Of a DNA stretch of 64,000 bases, positions 1-8,862 are shown one piece after another (within the stretch, counting starts at the first letter, position 1; each line of letters begins with the position of its first letter). This stretch comes from Nioella sp965215655 (GTDB lineage Bacteria; Pseudomonadota; Alphaproteobacteria; Rhodobacterales; Rhodobacteraceae): contig NZ_OZ244111.1 in NCBI RefSeq assembly GCF_965215655.1, positions 2,790,001 to 2,854,000 of the forward strand. Direction: 5' to 3'. The notes below the pieces were generated by a model. It made no database searches. It was not told the origin of the DNA and saw nothing but the letters and a program-made list of their open reading frames with translations. The position numbers were made by a program, and so were the translations under genes.

Positions 1-942
1 GAAGAGCATCCGGCGGTCAGGCATCAGTCTGAAATAATGCAGCAGGTGGCGGGTGTCGTAGCACATCTGGTGACTGGTCCAGCCCTGCGCGGTCAATTCC
101 TCTTCGCTTAGCGGGCGGGTGACCAGAACGTTCGACTGTACCGGCAGATAGCGCCCCGCCAGCCAGCCGGGCAAATCGTCGGCGCTGTAGCCGTTGGTGG
201 CCACGATCAGTGTTTTCGCCTTAACGCTGCCCCCAGGCGTGGTCAGCACGTGCCGCCCGTTTTCCGACCCGATGCGGGTCACAGGTGAGCCGCCGAAAAT
301 CCGCCCCCCGGCTTGGGTCACAGCGCCCGCCAACCCAAGCACGTATTTCATCGGGTTGAGTGCGAAGCCGATGGGGGTGGTCAGCGCGCCGTGAAACTCG
401 GGACTGGCAAAGCCCCGCTCGGCCAAGGTCTCTTGCGTGATCAGCTCGCATTCCACTTGCTGCAAGCGGCGCATTTCTACCGACAGATCGCGCAGCACCG
501 CGATATCCTTGGGCCGGAAGGCCAGCAGGGTTTCGCCGTCGGAATGGGTATCGGCCTCGATCTCGTGCCGGTCGAGCAGTGCCGCGACATGATCCACCGC
601 CGCGCGTTCGGCGTGGTAATAGGCCTGCGTGTCCGCCTCGCCGAACCGTTTCAGCAATTGGGACGGCCCCGCCTTCGCCCCACCCAGACAGCAGAAGCCG
701 CCGTTGCGCCCCGAGGCACCCCAGCCCGGTTGCTCGGCCTCCAGCACCACCACGTTACATCCCGCTGCGGCCAGCGCCAGCGCGGCGTTCAGGCCGGTGA
801 AACCCGCGCCGATGATGGCAATGTCCACCTCATGCGCACCCTCAACGGGGGAATGCTCCGGCACGGCCTCGACCGTGGTGGGCCAGAAGCTGTGGGCGAT
901 TGGCTCTGGCCCGTAGGCCATCGGTTCATAGAGGCGGCGCAT
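1..942 (-). CDS. puuB: FAD-dependent gamma-glutamylputrescine oxidoreductase, 3' part outside window
   Basis: This is a DAO-family FAD oxidoreductase whose C-terminal part lies beyond position 1; 314 codons are visible. The N-terminal part reads VDIAIIGAGFTGLNAALALA, a dinucleotide-binding GxGxxG fold, followed by GASGRNGGF, a signature of PuuB/DadA-like enzymes. The family oxidises gamma-glutamylputrescine to the aldehyde, releasing ammonia and hydrogen peroxide. The ATG at 942 lies 4 bp after the stop of the glutamine synthetase, so it is the last visible gene of the potFGHI-puuA operon. A full-length paralogue sits at 10263-11564. The putrescine role rests on family and context; other amine substrates are possible. 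Confidence 0.85.
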   Translation of the reverse strand, partial: MRRLYEPMAYGPEPIAHSFWPTTVEAVPEHSPVEGAHEVDIAIIGAGFTGLNAALALAAAGCNVVVLEAEQPGWGASGRNGGFCCLGGAKAGPSQLLKRFGEADTQAYYHAERAAVDHVAALLDRHEIEADTHSDGETLLAFRPKDIAVLRDLSVEMRRLQQVECELITQETLAERGFASPEFHGALTTPIGFALNPMKYVLGLAGAVTQAGGRIFGGSPVTRIGSENGRHVLTTPGGSVKAKTLIVATNGYSADDLPGWLAGRYLPVQSNVLVTRPLSEEELTAQGWTSHQMCYDTRHLLHYFRLMPDRRMLF

Positions 943-946
943 GAGG

Positions 947-2287
947 TCAGAGGCGGCTGAGATAGTAGCGGTATTCCACGGGCGTGATCAGGCTGGTCAG
1001 GGTCTGCACCTCGTCATTTTTCACGGCGGTGTAGATGAAGCGGTATTCCTCCCCGAAGATCTCCGCCGCGTGGTCTGACTCCGCGAACCGTTCCACCGCG
1101 TCGAACCAGTCATGGCCCAGGGGATCGGCGGGCTCTGCCCCCGGTTCATCCAGAGACGGCGGCAGTTCTGGGTCGGTGTCGATGCCGTGCAGGATGCCCC
1201 CCAGGATCGCGGTCAGCACCAGATAGGGGTTCACATCGGCCCCGGCGATCCGATGTTCCAGCCGCGCACCCTTGCCGCCAATCTCTGGCAGGCGCACCCC
1301 GGCGGACCTGTTGTCGAGCCCCCAGTCGGGGCCGGAGGGCGCGAAGCTCATCCTCTGGAACCGGCGATAGGAATTCATATGCGGTGCGAAGATCACCTGA
1401 AGATCGGCCATGGTGTCCAGCACGCCCGCCACCGCCTGTTTGAGAACCGGCGACGGGCCGCTCTGTCCGGGTTCGGGGGTGAAGATATTGTTGCCCTCAT
1501 CGTCGAGAACCGAGCAATGCACATGCATTCCGTTGCCGGGCGCGTCGGCGTAGGGCTTGGCCATGAAGGTGGCTTCCATCCCGTGCCGCGCCACGATCCC
1601 GCGCACCAGTCGGCGGAAGAAGATCGCGGTCTCGGCGGCGCGCAGCACGTCGTCGGTATGATGGAAATTCACCTCGAACTGGCCGGGGCCGTATTCGGCA
1701 ATCAGCGTGTCGGTCTCCAGACCTTGCGTTTCGCAGGCATTGAGAATCTCGGTCAGGATCGCCTCTTGCCGCGAGACGACCTCCAGATCATAGTTCTGGG
1801 CCATGGGGGTGCGCGCAGGCGGTATGGGCGCGTCGTCGCCACGTTCGCGCGGGCGCAGGATGTAGAACTCCAGCTCGGTCGCGACAACCGGATGCCAGCC
1901 GCGCTCCTTGAAGCGCGCCAGCATGTTCTTGAGCAACTCGCGCGGAGAAATTGGGCTTGCGTCGCCCTCTGGCGTCAACATTTCCACCTGAAGCTGCGCC
2001 ACGTTGCCGGGCATCCACGGCACCGGGCACAATGTGCCGGGCACGGGCACCAAAACCCCGTCAGGGTCACCCACGACGATGCCAAGCCCGGTTGCCTCCA
2101 CCTCGTTGCCCATGATCGCGGGCGCGTAGGTGGAATAGGGCAGCCGAACGGTGCCCGCCTCCAGCTTGCCGATGGCATCGCCCGGCAGCCATTTGCCGCG
2201 CAACACCGCGTTGATATCGCACAGCATCAACTCGATGCGCTCGGGCCGCCCGTGCGCTGCGCAATAGGCCTCGTATTCCTGGTTCAT
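947..2287 (-). CDS. puuA: Glutamine synthetase family protein, probable gamma-glutamylputrescine synthetase
   Basis: This 446-residue protein belongs to the type III-like glutamine synthetase branch that ligates glutamate to putrescine with ATP, the first step of the Puu pathway. Visible motifs are ATELEFYIL (about 136-144), EYGPGQFEVNF (198-208), GNGMHVHCS (251-259), NSYRR (305-309) and DNRSAGVRLP (325-334), which form the metal, glutamate and ATP sites. The upstream in-frame extension is rejected because the ATG at 2287 overlaps the potI stop as ATGA, giving translational coupling. A second paralogue at 7450-8838 is clearly divergent in sequence, so the two may differ in amine substrate. 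Confidence 0.88.
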   Translation of the reverse strand: MNQEYEAYCAAHGRPERIELMLCDINAVLRGKWLPGDAIGKLEAGTVRLPYSTYAPAIMGNEVEATGLGIVVGDPDGVLVPVPGTLCPVPWMPGNVAQLQVEMLTPEGDASPISPRELLKNMLARFKERGWHPVVATELEFYILRPRERGDDAPIPPARTPMAQNYDLEVVSRQEAILTEILNACETQGLETDTLIAEYGPGQFEVNFHHTDDVLRAAETAIFFRRLVRGIVARHGMEATFMAKPYADAPGNGMHVHCSVLDDEGNNIFTPEPGQSGPSPVLKQAVAGVLDTMADLQVIFAPHMNSYRRFQRMSFAPSGPDWGLDNRSAGVRLPEIGGKGARLEHRIAGADVNPYLVLTAILGGILHGIDTDPELPPSLDEPGAEPADPLGHDWFDAVERFAESDHAAEIFGEEYRFIYTAVKNDEVQTLTSLITPVEYRYYLSRL

Positions 2288-3105
2288 TGCTGTGCCTGTT
2301 CCGCCATTTGTTCGTCGCGCTGCTGCTGCACGATCCGGCGTTTGCTGACCAGCGAGGCAGAGATCACCCCGATGGTCACGATGAGGATGAGGATCGTCGA
2401 CAGCGCGTTGATTTCCGGGCTGACGCCAAGGCGCACCGACGAGAAGATCTTGATCGGCAGCGTGGTGGCCGACGGCCCGGCGGTGAAGGACGCGATCACC
2501 AGATCGTCCAGCGACAGGGTGAAGGCCAGGAGCCAACCGGCGATCACGGCAGGGGCAATCAGCGGCAGGGTCACGGATCTGAACGCATCGAAGGGCGTGC
2601 AGCCGAGGTCAAGCGCCGCTTCCTCCACCGACCGGTCAAAGCTGACCAGACGCGAGGACACCACCACCGACACGTAGCACATCGAAAAGGTCGTATGCGC
2701 GAGGATGATGGTGAAGATGCCACGATCCAGACCGATCGAGATGAACAGCAGCAGCAGCGACAGGCCGGTGATCACCTCGGGCATCACCAGCGGCGCATAG
2801 ATCATGCCCGAAAACAGTGTCCGCCCCATGAACTTGCCGCCGCGCACCAGCACATAGGCCGCCATGGTGCCCAGGATCGTCGCGATGGTAGAGGACACGA
2901 AGGCCACCCGCAGCGTCACCCAGGCCGCGTCAAGGAACGCCTGATCGCGGAACAGCTCGCCATACCAATGGGTCGAGAACCCCGCCCAGACCGTCACCAG
3001 TCGACTTTCGTTGAAGCTGTAGATCACGAGGATGATCATCGGGATGTAGAGGAAGGCAAAGCCCGCCGTCAGCGCGGTGGCGTTGAACCAGGAAAACCGT
3101 CTCAT
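2284..3105 (-). CDS. potI: Putrescine ABC transporter permease PotI-like
   Basis: This 273-residue inner-membrane protein is the second permease of a polyamine ABC importer. It begins MRRFSWFNATALTAGFAFLY, the first membrane helix, and has further helices and the cytoplasmic EAA loop (EEAALDLGCTPFDAFRSVTL), which contacts the ATPase. The start at 3105 is chosen because its ATG overlaps the potH stop (ATGA); the open frame continues upstream only as an antisense-like extension over potH. Its own stop overlaps the puuA start in the same way. It is part of the five-gene potF-G-H-I-puuA order that matches the classical putrescine potFGHI layout. Confidence 0.9.
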   Translation of the reverse strand: MRRFSWFNATALTAGFAFLYIPMIILVIYSFNESRLVTVWAGFSTHWYGELFRDQAFLDAAWVTLRVAFVSSTIATILGTMAAYVLVRGGKFMGRTLFSGMIYAPLVMPEVITGLSLLLLFISIGLDRGIFTIILAHTTFSMCYVSVVVSSRLVSFDRSVEEAALDLGCTPFDAFRSVTLPLIAPAVIAGWLLAFTLSLDDLVIASFTAGPSATTLPIKIFSSVRLGVSPEINALSTILILIVTIGVISASLVSKRRIVQQQRDEQMAEQAQQ

Positions 3106-3998
3106 GCGTCGGCCTCCTGATTCTTTTCCTGGTTCTTCTGGAACAGGATGATCGGGATCACGAGGATCAGCAGCAGGATGATGGCAACCGCAGAGGCCAC
3201 CGGCCAATCCCGGTTCGAGAAGAATTCCTCCCACAGCACCTTGCCGATCATCAGTGTCGAGGACCCGCCCAGAAGCGAGGGGATCACGAATTCACCCAAA
3301 GCCGGGATGAACACAAGGAAACTGCCCGCGATGATGCCCGACCGCGACAGCGGCAGGGTGATGATCCAGAAGGCCGACAGGCGTGAACAGCCCAGATCCT
3401 CGGCTGCTTCCAGCAGGCTGTCATCCATGCGTTCCAGCGTCGCGTAGATGGGCAGGATCATGAACGGCAGGTAGGTGTAGACGATGCCGATATAGACCGC
3501 TGTCGGCGTGTTCATGATCTGAAGCGGGTCGGAAATGATGCCGGTCCACAGCAGCAGCTGGTTCAGATAGCCCTCGTTCGACAGAATGCCGATCCAGGCG
3601 TAGACACGGATTAGAAAGCTGGTCCAGAACGGCAGGATCACCAGCATCATCAGCATCGGGCGCCACTCCGGCGCAGCTTTCGCCATGCCATAGGCAATCG
3701 GATAGCCCACCAGAAGTGTCAGGAAGGTCGAAATCACGGCGATCTTCAGCGACGACAGGTAGGCCCGCCAATAGAGATCGTCCTCGGTCAGGAAGACATA
3801 GTTTTCCCAGTCCAGCGCGGCAAAAAAGCTGCGGATGCCCTGCCAGCCTTCGGACAGGTCCAGCGTCGGCGTATAGGGTGGGATCGACACCGCGTAATCC
3901 GACAGCGAGATCTTGAAGATGATCCCAAAGGGCACGAGAAACAGCAGCAGAAGCCAGAGATACGGGATTCCGATCAGGGTGCGGCGGGCAAGGTTCAT
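3102..3998 (-). CDS. potH: Putrescine ABC transporter permease PotH-like
   Basis: This 298-residue permease begins MNLARRTLIGIPYLWLLLLF, a membrane helix, and carries about six predicted helices. The EAA loop (LLEAAEDLGCSRLSAFWIIT) lies in the C-terminal half. It pairs with PotI to form the transmembrane channel of the polyamine importer. The ATG at 3998 lies 8 bp after the potG stop, and its stop overlaps the potI start. The length is normal for the family. Specificity for putrescine rather than spermidine is inferred from the neighbouring catabolic genes. Confidence 0.9.
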   Translation of the reverse strand: MNLARRTLIGIPYLWLLLLFLVPFGIIFKISLSDYAVSIPPYTPTLDLSEGWQGIRSFFAALDWENYVFLTEDDLYWRAYLSSLKIAVISTFLTLLVGYPIAYGMAKAAPEWRPMLMMLVILPFWTSFLIRVYAWIGILSNEGYLNQLLLWTGIISDPLQIMNTPTAVYIGIVYTYLPFMILPIYATLERMDDSLLEAAEDLGCSRLSAFWIITLPLSRSGIIAGSFLVFIPALGEFVIPSLLGGSSTLMIGKVLWEEFFSNRDWPVASAVAIILLLILVIPIILFQKNQEKNQEADA

Positions 3999-4006
3999 GA
4001 TGCCCC

Positions 4007-5143
4007 CTACCCGGCCAGCACAAGACCGGCGGTATCCGTCCAGGACAGCCAGACCTCGTCTTCCCAGGTGAAACTGCGCCGCGACAGGCGGCGGTTGTTG
4101 GCCGCCTGCGCCTTCATCATCGTGCCATCGGGCAGCGCGACATGGTAGGTGGAGATATTGCCCAGATAGGCGATGTCATGGATGCGGCCCTGCACGACAT
4201 TGTTCATGCCCTCGGGCCGCTCGGCGCTGATCGCCACTTTCTCGGGCCGGATCACGAAGGTGGCGTTGCCCGCCGACAGCCCCTCGCCCGCCGTGCCGAT
4301 GATCTCGGGCTGGCCTTCCGCCCAGGACAGGGCGGCAAGGCCCTCGTCCTTCAGCGTCGCATTGCCGGTGATCAGGTTCACATCGCCGATGAAGTCGGCC
4401 ACATAGACCGAATTGGGGGTCTCGTAGATGCGGGCGGGCGTGTCGACCTGGATGACCTTGCCATTGTCCATCACCGCCACGCGGCTGGCCACGGTCATCG
4501 CCTCTTCCTGGTCATGGGTCACGATCACGAAGGTCGTGCCGGTCTTTTCCTGGATATCCATCAGCTCAAACTGGGTCTGCTGGCGCAGCTTCGCGTCGAG
4601 CGCGCCGAGCGGTTCGTCGAGCAGCAAGAGTTTCGGGGCCTTGGCCAGCGACCGGGCCAGCGCCACACGCTGCCGCTGCCCGCCGGAAATCTGGTGCGGC
4701 TTGCGCTTGGCGAATTTCTCCAGCCGCGTCAGGCGCAGCATTTCCTTCACCCGTTCCGGGATGTCTTCCTTCGCCATCTTCGAGCGTTTCAATCCGAAGG
4801 CGATATTGTCCCAGACCGTCAGATGCGGGAACAGCGCATAGGACTGGAACATCATGTTCACTTCGCGCCGGTTGGGCGGAATGCCCTTCATGTCCTGCCC
4901 GCCGATGGTGATCGTACCCTCTGTGGGCGTCTCGAACCCCGCCAGCATCCGCATCAGGGTGGTCTTGCCGCAGCCCGACGGCCCGAGCAGCGCGTAGAAT
5001 TCCTTGCGGTAGATCTTGAGGTCGATGTTGTCGATCGCGGTGAAATCGCCGAAGCGCTTGGTGACCCCGTCAAAGCGGATCAGCGGTGTTTCATTCGGGT
5101 CCAGCCACGGGGCGAACTCGGCAGGTTTGGCGGCGGGTTTCAT
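4007..5143 (-). CDS. potG: Polyamine ABC transporter ATP-binding protein PotG-like
   Basis: This 378-residue ATPase powers the importer. It shows Walker A GPSGCGKTT (54-62), the Q-loop near residue 100, the signature ISGGQRQ (152-158), Walker B LLLLDEP (172-178) and a C-terminal TOBE region typical of PotA/PotG proteins. The start at 5143 (MKPAAKP) is preferred over in-frame upstream codons because AAGGAG lies 5 nt before it. It is separated from potF by 78 bp that contain a strong hairpin (5173-5194), which could lower expression of the membrane components relative to the binding protein. Confidence 0.92.
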   Translation of the reverse strand: MKPAAKPAEFAPWLDPNETPLIRFDGVTKRFGDFTAIDNIDLKIYRKEFYALLGPSGCGKTTLMRMLAGFETPTEGTITIGGQDMKGIPPNRREVNMMFQSYALFPHLTVWDNIAFGLKRSKMAKEDIPERVKEMLRLTRLEKFAKRKPHQISGGQRQRVALARSLAKAPKLLLLDEPLGALDAKLRQQTQFELMDIQEKTGTTFVIVTHDQEEAMTVASRVAVMDNGKVIQVDTPARIYETPNSVYVADFIGDVNLITGNATLKDEGLAALSWAEGQPEIIGTAGEGLSAGNATFVIRPEKVAISAERPEGMNNVVQGRIHDIAYLGNISTYHVALPDGTMMKAQAANNRRLSRRSFTWEDEVWLSWTDTAGLVLAG

Positions 5144-5172
5144 GATGGCTCCTTGGCCCGTGCGGGGCATCA

Positions 5173-5194
5173 CGCCCGGTGCACTGACCGGGCG
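5173..5194 (-). terminator. Intercistronic hairpin between potF and potG
   Basis: An 8-bp perfect stem (cgcccggt paired with accgggcg) with a 6-nt loop lies just after potF. No T-run follows, so it is more likely an attenuating or RNA-stabilising hairpin than a full terminator. Such structures are common after the binding-protein gene of ABC operons. Confidence 0.55.
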
Positions 5195-5221
5195 CGACGA
5201 TTGTCTGGTTCAACGCGGGTC

Positions 5222-6307
5222 TCAGGTGCCCGATTTGATCCGGGTCCACATGCGGGTCACCAGACGCTGCACACGCGCGTCATAGGGCCGGGTCGTATAG
5301 GTTGCGGCCATGGTCACTTCATCCGGGTACACGGCCGTATCGTCGATCACCTCGGTTACCAGAAATTCCTGGCTTGCAAGGTTGCCGTTCGCAAAGAACA
5401 CGTAGTTCGAGGCCGCGGCCATGTTTTCGGCGTCCATGATGAAGTTGAGGAAGGCATGGGCGCCCGCCGGGTTAGGCGCATCGACCGGGATCGCCATCAT
5501 GTCGAACCACATCTGCGCACCTTCGACCGGGGCATGATACTCGATCACGACCCCATTACCCGCCTCCTCTGCGCGCGCCCGCGCCTGCAATACATCGCCG
5601 GACCAGCCGATCGCGACGCAGATGTCACCATTGGCGAGCGCATTGATGTATTCGGAACTGTGGAAGTTCTGCACATAGGGGCGCACGGCGGTCAGCACTG
5701 GCTCTGCCAGCGCGATGACATCGGGGTCGTGGCTGTCGGGATCTTCACCGATATAGGTCAGGGCGGCGGGGATCATTTCGGTCGGTGCATCAAGGAAATA
5801 CACGCCGCACTCCGCCAGACGTTCCATGTTCTCGGGGTTGAAGACCAGTTCCAGAGAGTTGACCGGAGCATCTTCGCCGAGGATTTCGCGCACCCGGCCC
5901 ACATTCACGCCGAGCCCGGTGGTCCCCCACATATAGTTGATCGCGTGCTCATTCCCCGGATCGTACTGCGCGGTCCGGTCCATGATCACGTCCCACATGT
6001 TCACGGCATTGGGCAGCAGGTCATAATCGAGCGGCTGGAATGCCCCCGCCTGGATCTGTCGCTGCAGGAAGGTGCCGGTCGGCACCACCACATCATAGCC
6101 CGAGCCGCCCGCCAGCATCCGGGTTTCCAGAAGCTCGTTCGAGTCGAATACGTCATAGACGAGCTCATAGCCGGTCTCTTCCTCGAACTGCGCCAGAAGT
6201 GCCTCGTCGATATAGTCGGACCAGTTGTAGACCCGCACTTCTTCTGCCGCCGCCGAGAGCGCGATCATCGACCCCGCAGCCGCCAGCATGAGTACCCTGT
6301 TAGACAT
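5222..6307 (-). CDS. potF: Periplasmic putrescine-binding protein PotF-like
   Basis: This 361-residue extracellular solute-binding protein captures polyamine in the periplasm for PotGHI. The N-terminus (MSNRVLMLAAAGSMIALSAA) is a signal peptide with cleavage expected near AAA-EE, followed by VRVYNWSDYIDEAL, the characteristic start of mature PotD/PotF proteins. The start at 6307 is preferred over the longer open frame because a GGGAG element lies about 9 nt upstream and the signal peptide begins there. It is the first gene of the operon and divergent from the GntR regulator at 6451. Putrescine versus spermidine preference cannot be read with confidence. Confidence 0.92.
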   Translation of the reverse strand: MSNRVLMLAAAGSMIALSAAAEEVRVYNWSDYIDEALLAQFEEETGYELVYDVFDSNELLETRMLAGGSGYDVVVPTGTFLQRQIQAGAFQPLDYDLLPNAVNMWDVIMDRTAQYDPGNEHAINYMWGTTGLGVNVGRVREILGEDAPVNSLELVFNPENMERLAECGVYFLDAPTEMIPAALTYIGEDPDSHDPDVIALAEPVLTAVRPYVQNFHSSEYINALANGDICVAIGWSGDVLQARARAEEAGNGVVIEYHAPVEGAQMWFDMMAIPVDAPNPAGAHAFLNFIMDAENMAAASNYVFFANGNLASQEFLVTEVIDDTAVYPDEVTMAATYTTRPYDARVQRLVTRMWTRIKSGT

Positions 6308-6345
6308 CCGAAATTCTCCCGTTGGATTGAGTGATTTCTTTTTTA

Positions 6346-6355
6346 TTTGATCAAA
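6346..6355. promoter_or_regulatory. Candidate GntR operator (TTTGATCAAA) in the potF/gntR promoter region
   Basis: A perfect 10-bp palindrome TTTGATCAAA lies in the 143-bp divergent promoter region between potF and the GntR gene. The 9-mer ATTTGATCA is repeated at 7353-7361, upstream of the second puuA operon. Sharing between the two putrescine promoters suggests an operator of the local regulator; this is inference. Confidence 0.4.
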
Positions 6356-6450
6356 AACCCGATTCGGCGCAAGAATTTTATGAGAATCACTCCCCAAACC
6401 CGCCAGATCGGGTAACCATGACCAGGATTTCATCATGAAAGGCCCGCGCT

Positions 6451-7101
6451 GTGACTGCAAGTGATCCGAAACTGCCTGAACATGAGGCGATCTACAAAAA
6501 GATCCGCAACATGATTCTGTTCGGCGAGGTTCTGCCGGGTCAGGGGGTCACGATTCTGGGGCTCAAGGATGCGGTCGGGGCGGGCGTCACCCCTGTGCGC
6601 GAGGCGATCCGCAGGCTCACGGCGGAAGGCGCGCTGGAGGCGCTTGGCAACCGGCGGGTCTGCGTGCCAGAGTTGTCCCCTCAGCGGATCGACGAAATCT
6701 ACTACGCCCGCTTTGCGCTGGAGCCCAAGATGGCGCAACTGGCCGCGGAGAAGATCACGCAAGAGGGCATCACCCTGCTCGAAACCCTTGATGCAAAGGT
6801 GGATCAGGCCATCGAAACCGGCAATATCGAGGCTTATCTGGAAAGTAATTTCCGCTTTCACTTCGCGCTTTACGACATGGCGGGCACCCCCGTCCTGCGC
6901 AAGATCGTCACCTCGCTCTGGCTGCAATTCGGCCCCTCGCTGCGCGTGGTCAGCGGCCGGTTCGGCACCTCGAACCTGCCCGACATGCATTCCGAAACCA
7001 TCGAGGCCCTGCGCCGCGGCGACCCGGCCGCCGCCGCCCGCGCCATCGAACAGGACATCCAGCAGGGGCTCGATCTGATGACCCAGGCCCTGGGCAGCTG
7101 A
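6451..7101 (+). CDS. GntR-family (FadR-type) transcriptional regulator of putrescine locus
   Basis: This 216-residue regulator has an N-terminal winged helix (about 10-75; the stretch VGAGVTPVREAIRRLTAEGA contains the recognition helix) and a C-terminal FCD all-helical effector domain (about 85-210) with FRFHFALYDMAGTPVLRKI. It starts with GTG at 6451; the ATG at 6435 is out of frame, and an AAAGG element lies 8 nt upstream. It is divergent from potF and upstream of puuA-aminotransferase-puuB, so it probably controls both arms in response to a polyamine or pathway intermediate. The ligand is not known. Confidence 0.9.
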   Translation: MTASDPKLPEHEAIYKKIRNMILFGEVLPGQGVTILGLKDAVGAGVTPVREAIRRLTAEGALEALGNRRVCVPELSPQRIDEIYYARFALEPKMAQLAAEKITQEGITLLETLDAKVDQAIETGNIEAYLESNFRFHFALYDMAGTPVLRKIVTSLWLQFGPSLRVVSGRFGTSNLPDMHSETIEALRRGDPAAAARAIEQDIQQGLDLMTQALGS

Positions 7102-7120
7102 GCCCGAAAACTGCCCGGCA

Positions 7121-7164
7121 CCCCCCGTGCACCGGGCGTACACCCCCCGTGCACCCCCTGTGCA
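7121..7164 (-). repeat. Tandem array of four 11-bp units, copy A
   Basis: Read on the minus strand, four consecutive 11-mers occur: TGCACAGGGGG, TGCACGGGGGG, TGTACGCCCGG and TGCACGGGGGG. Two other four-unit arrays of the same family are at 26098-26141 and 47749-47792. Copy A lies 20 bp after the gntR stop. All three include the unit TGTACGCCCGG. The period is close to one helical turn. Function is unknown. Confidence 0.8.
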
Positions 7165-7204
7165 GACAGGACCCTGCAACAAGGCCCCAATCCTTAACAG
7201 ATCC

Positions 7205-7324
7205 TTTTCATCTTGGCCCAAATACCTCGGGGGGGTCGCCATTGGATGCGCCATTGGTTCAAGCCCAATGGCGACGGGGCAGCGCCCCCCGGCGGATCGA
7301 CGTGCCGAAGGCACGGCGAAACCA
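7205..7324 (+). repeat. Composite intergenic repeat, copy 1
   Basis: This element begins TTTTCATCTTGGCCCAAATA, continues with a C/G-rich block and ends with GATCGACGTGCCGAAGGCAC followed by GGCGAAACC. The same head and tail occur at 11567-11707 (inverted) and 29007-29117, and the head alone at 25846 and 35875. Together with array A it fills most of the 348-bp gap 7102-7449 between gntR and puuA; I see no gene there. Confidence 0.7.
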
Positions 7325-7352
7325 CCCGACAGCCCGATTGACAGACTCAAAG

Positions 7353-7361
7353 ATTTGATCA
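7353..7361. promoter_or_regulatory. Candidate GntR operator ATTTGATCA upstream of puuA operon
   Basis: The 9-mer ATTTGATCA is identical to one at 6345-6353 in the potF/gntR promoter. It lies about 90 bp upstream of the second puuA. It is only a half-conserved palindrome here, so the assignment is tentative. Confidence 0.35.
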
Positions 7362-7449
7362 TATTCTCCCAACAGGCGACCGAACGGCCCCCGCGAACGC
7401 GCGGACACCCGGACCGGGCCTTCACCGACCACCACCGCGGCAGGACAAC

Positions 7450-8838
7450 ATGAGAACGCCCCGCAAAGCGAAATCCGAGGCGGATTGGCTGGCCAATCTG
7501 CCCGAAGCCTTCCTCGACTACCTCGACGGGCGCCGACTGGAAGAGGTCGAATGCATCATCCCCGATCTTGCCGGCACCTCGCGCGGCAAGGCGATGCCGT
7601 CCTACAAGTTCCGCCCGGATGAAACCTTCTTCCTGCCCATCTCGCTCTTCTACCAGACCATTTCCGGCGAATATGTGGATATGGAGATCGAGAACCAGTG
7701 GCTGGAACGCGACGTGGTGCTGACGCCCGACATGTCCACCGCCACCGCCGTGCCCTGGGCCGATGATCCGACGCTTCAGATCATCTGCGATCTGGGCACC
7801 CGCGAGGGCGACCCGCTGGCCATCGCCCCGCGTAACGTGCTGCGCCGGGTTCTGGATCTTTACAAGGCGCAGGGCTGGAAGCCCGTGGTCGCGCCGGAAC
7901 TCGAATTCTACCTGACCAAGCCCAACACCGACCCGAACGAGGAAATCGAACCGCCGCTTGGACGCACCGGCCGCAAGGGCGCCAGCCGTCAGGTCTATTC
8001 CATGGCCGCCGTCGACGAATACGGGCCGGTTATCGACACGATCTACGATTATGCTGAGGATCAGGGGTTCCGCATCGACACGGTGATCCAGGAAGGCGGT
8101 GCCGGGCAGATCGAAATCAACCTTCTGCATGGCGATCCGTTGTGGCTGGCCGACCAGGTGTTCTATTTCAAGCGCTCGATCCGCGAGGCGGCGTTGAAGA
8201 ACGGCATTTTTGCCACCTTCATGGCCAAGCCGATCCGCGACGAGCCGGGCAGCGCCATGCATCTGCATCAAAGCGTGGTCGATATCAAAACCGGCAAGAA
8301 CATCTTTTCGAACAAGGATGGCAGCCCGTCCGATATCTTCCGCCACTTTATCGGCGGGTCGCAGAAATACCTGATGGAGCTGGTGCCATTGCTGGCCCCC
8401 TACGTGAATTCCTATCGCCGGATCACGGTGGAAGGCCAAAGCGCGCCGTCCAATCTGGAATGGGCCAGCGACAACCGCACCACGGGCCTGCGCATTCCTC
8501 ATGGCGGGCCCCAGGCCCGGCGGGTGGAAAACCGGGTGATCGGGATGGATTGCAACCCCTATCTGGCCATCGCCGCCTCGCTGGCGGCGGGCTATCTGGG
8601 AATGATGAAAAAGCTGCCCCCCCGCCCCGCCGTCGAGGTCGAGGTCTGGGAAACCGACGATGCTCTGCCCGCCAGCCTCGGCGAGGCGCTGGACATCTTC
8701 GAGGAGGCCGAGGAAATCCGCGCCGTGTTGGGCGAGGAGTTCTGCCAGCTCTATGGCGATATCAAGCGCGCCGAGAACGAGGAATATCAACGCGAGATTT
8801 CACCGTGGGAACGCCAGCACCTGCTGCTGAACGTCTGA
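7450..8838 (+). CDS. puuA: Glutamine synthetase family protein, gamma-glutamylputrescine synthetase
   Basis: This 462-residue enzyme is predicted to join glutamate to putrescine with ATP. Motifs are PELEFYL (149-155), GGAGQIEINLLHGDP (216-230), GSAMHLHQS (267-275), NSYRR (320-324) and DNRTTGLRIP (341-350). It is about 16 residues longer than the paralogue at 947-2287. It starts the three-gene operon puuA-aminotransferase-puuB, with a 24-bp gap to the next gene. The operon order fits a pathway in which putrescine is either gamma-glutamylated or transaminated directly. Spermidine or other monoamines are alternative substrates. Confidence 0.9.
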   Translation: MRTPRKAKSEADWLANLPEAFLDYLDGRRLEEVECIIPDLAGTSRGKAMPSYKFRPDETFFLPISLFYQTISGEYVDMEIENQWLERDVVLTPDMSTATAVPWADDPTLQIICDLGTREGDPLAIAPRNVLRRVLDLYKAQGWKPVVAPELEFYLTKPNTDPNEEIEPPLGRTGRKGASRQVYSMAAVDEYGPVIDTIYDYAEDQGFRIDTVIQEGGAGQIEINLLHGDPLWLADQVFYFKRSIREAALKNGIFATFMAKPIRDEPGSAMHLHQSVVDIKTGKNIFSNKDGSPSDIFRHFIGGSQKYLMELVPLLAPYVNSYRRITVEGQSAPSNLEWASDNRTTGLRIPHGGPQARRVENRVIGMDCNPYLAIAASLAAGYLGMMKKLPPRPAVEVEVWETDDALPASLGEALDIFEEAEEIRAVLGEEFCQLYGDIKRAENEEYQREISPWERQHLLLNV

Positions 8839-8862
8839 CGGCCTGATGGGAGAGAGAAGACA

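Noticed and set aside
4142..6334. 730-codon open frame on the plus strand
   Set aside because: It is antisense to potG and potF, both strongly supported. No motif or start signal is seen.
7121..7164. Possible CRISPR or microsatellite
   Set aside because: The units are 11 bp with no spacers and a fixed count of four in three places, so it is not a CRISPR array.
6433..8790. 785-codon open frame on the minus strand
   Set aside because: It lies opposite gntR and puuA, which have clear family motifs and ribosome sites. The translation is rich in His, Gly, Gln and Arg and shows no domain, typical of antisense frames in GC-rich DNA.
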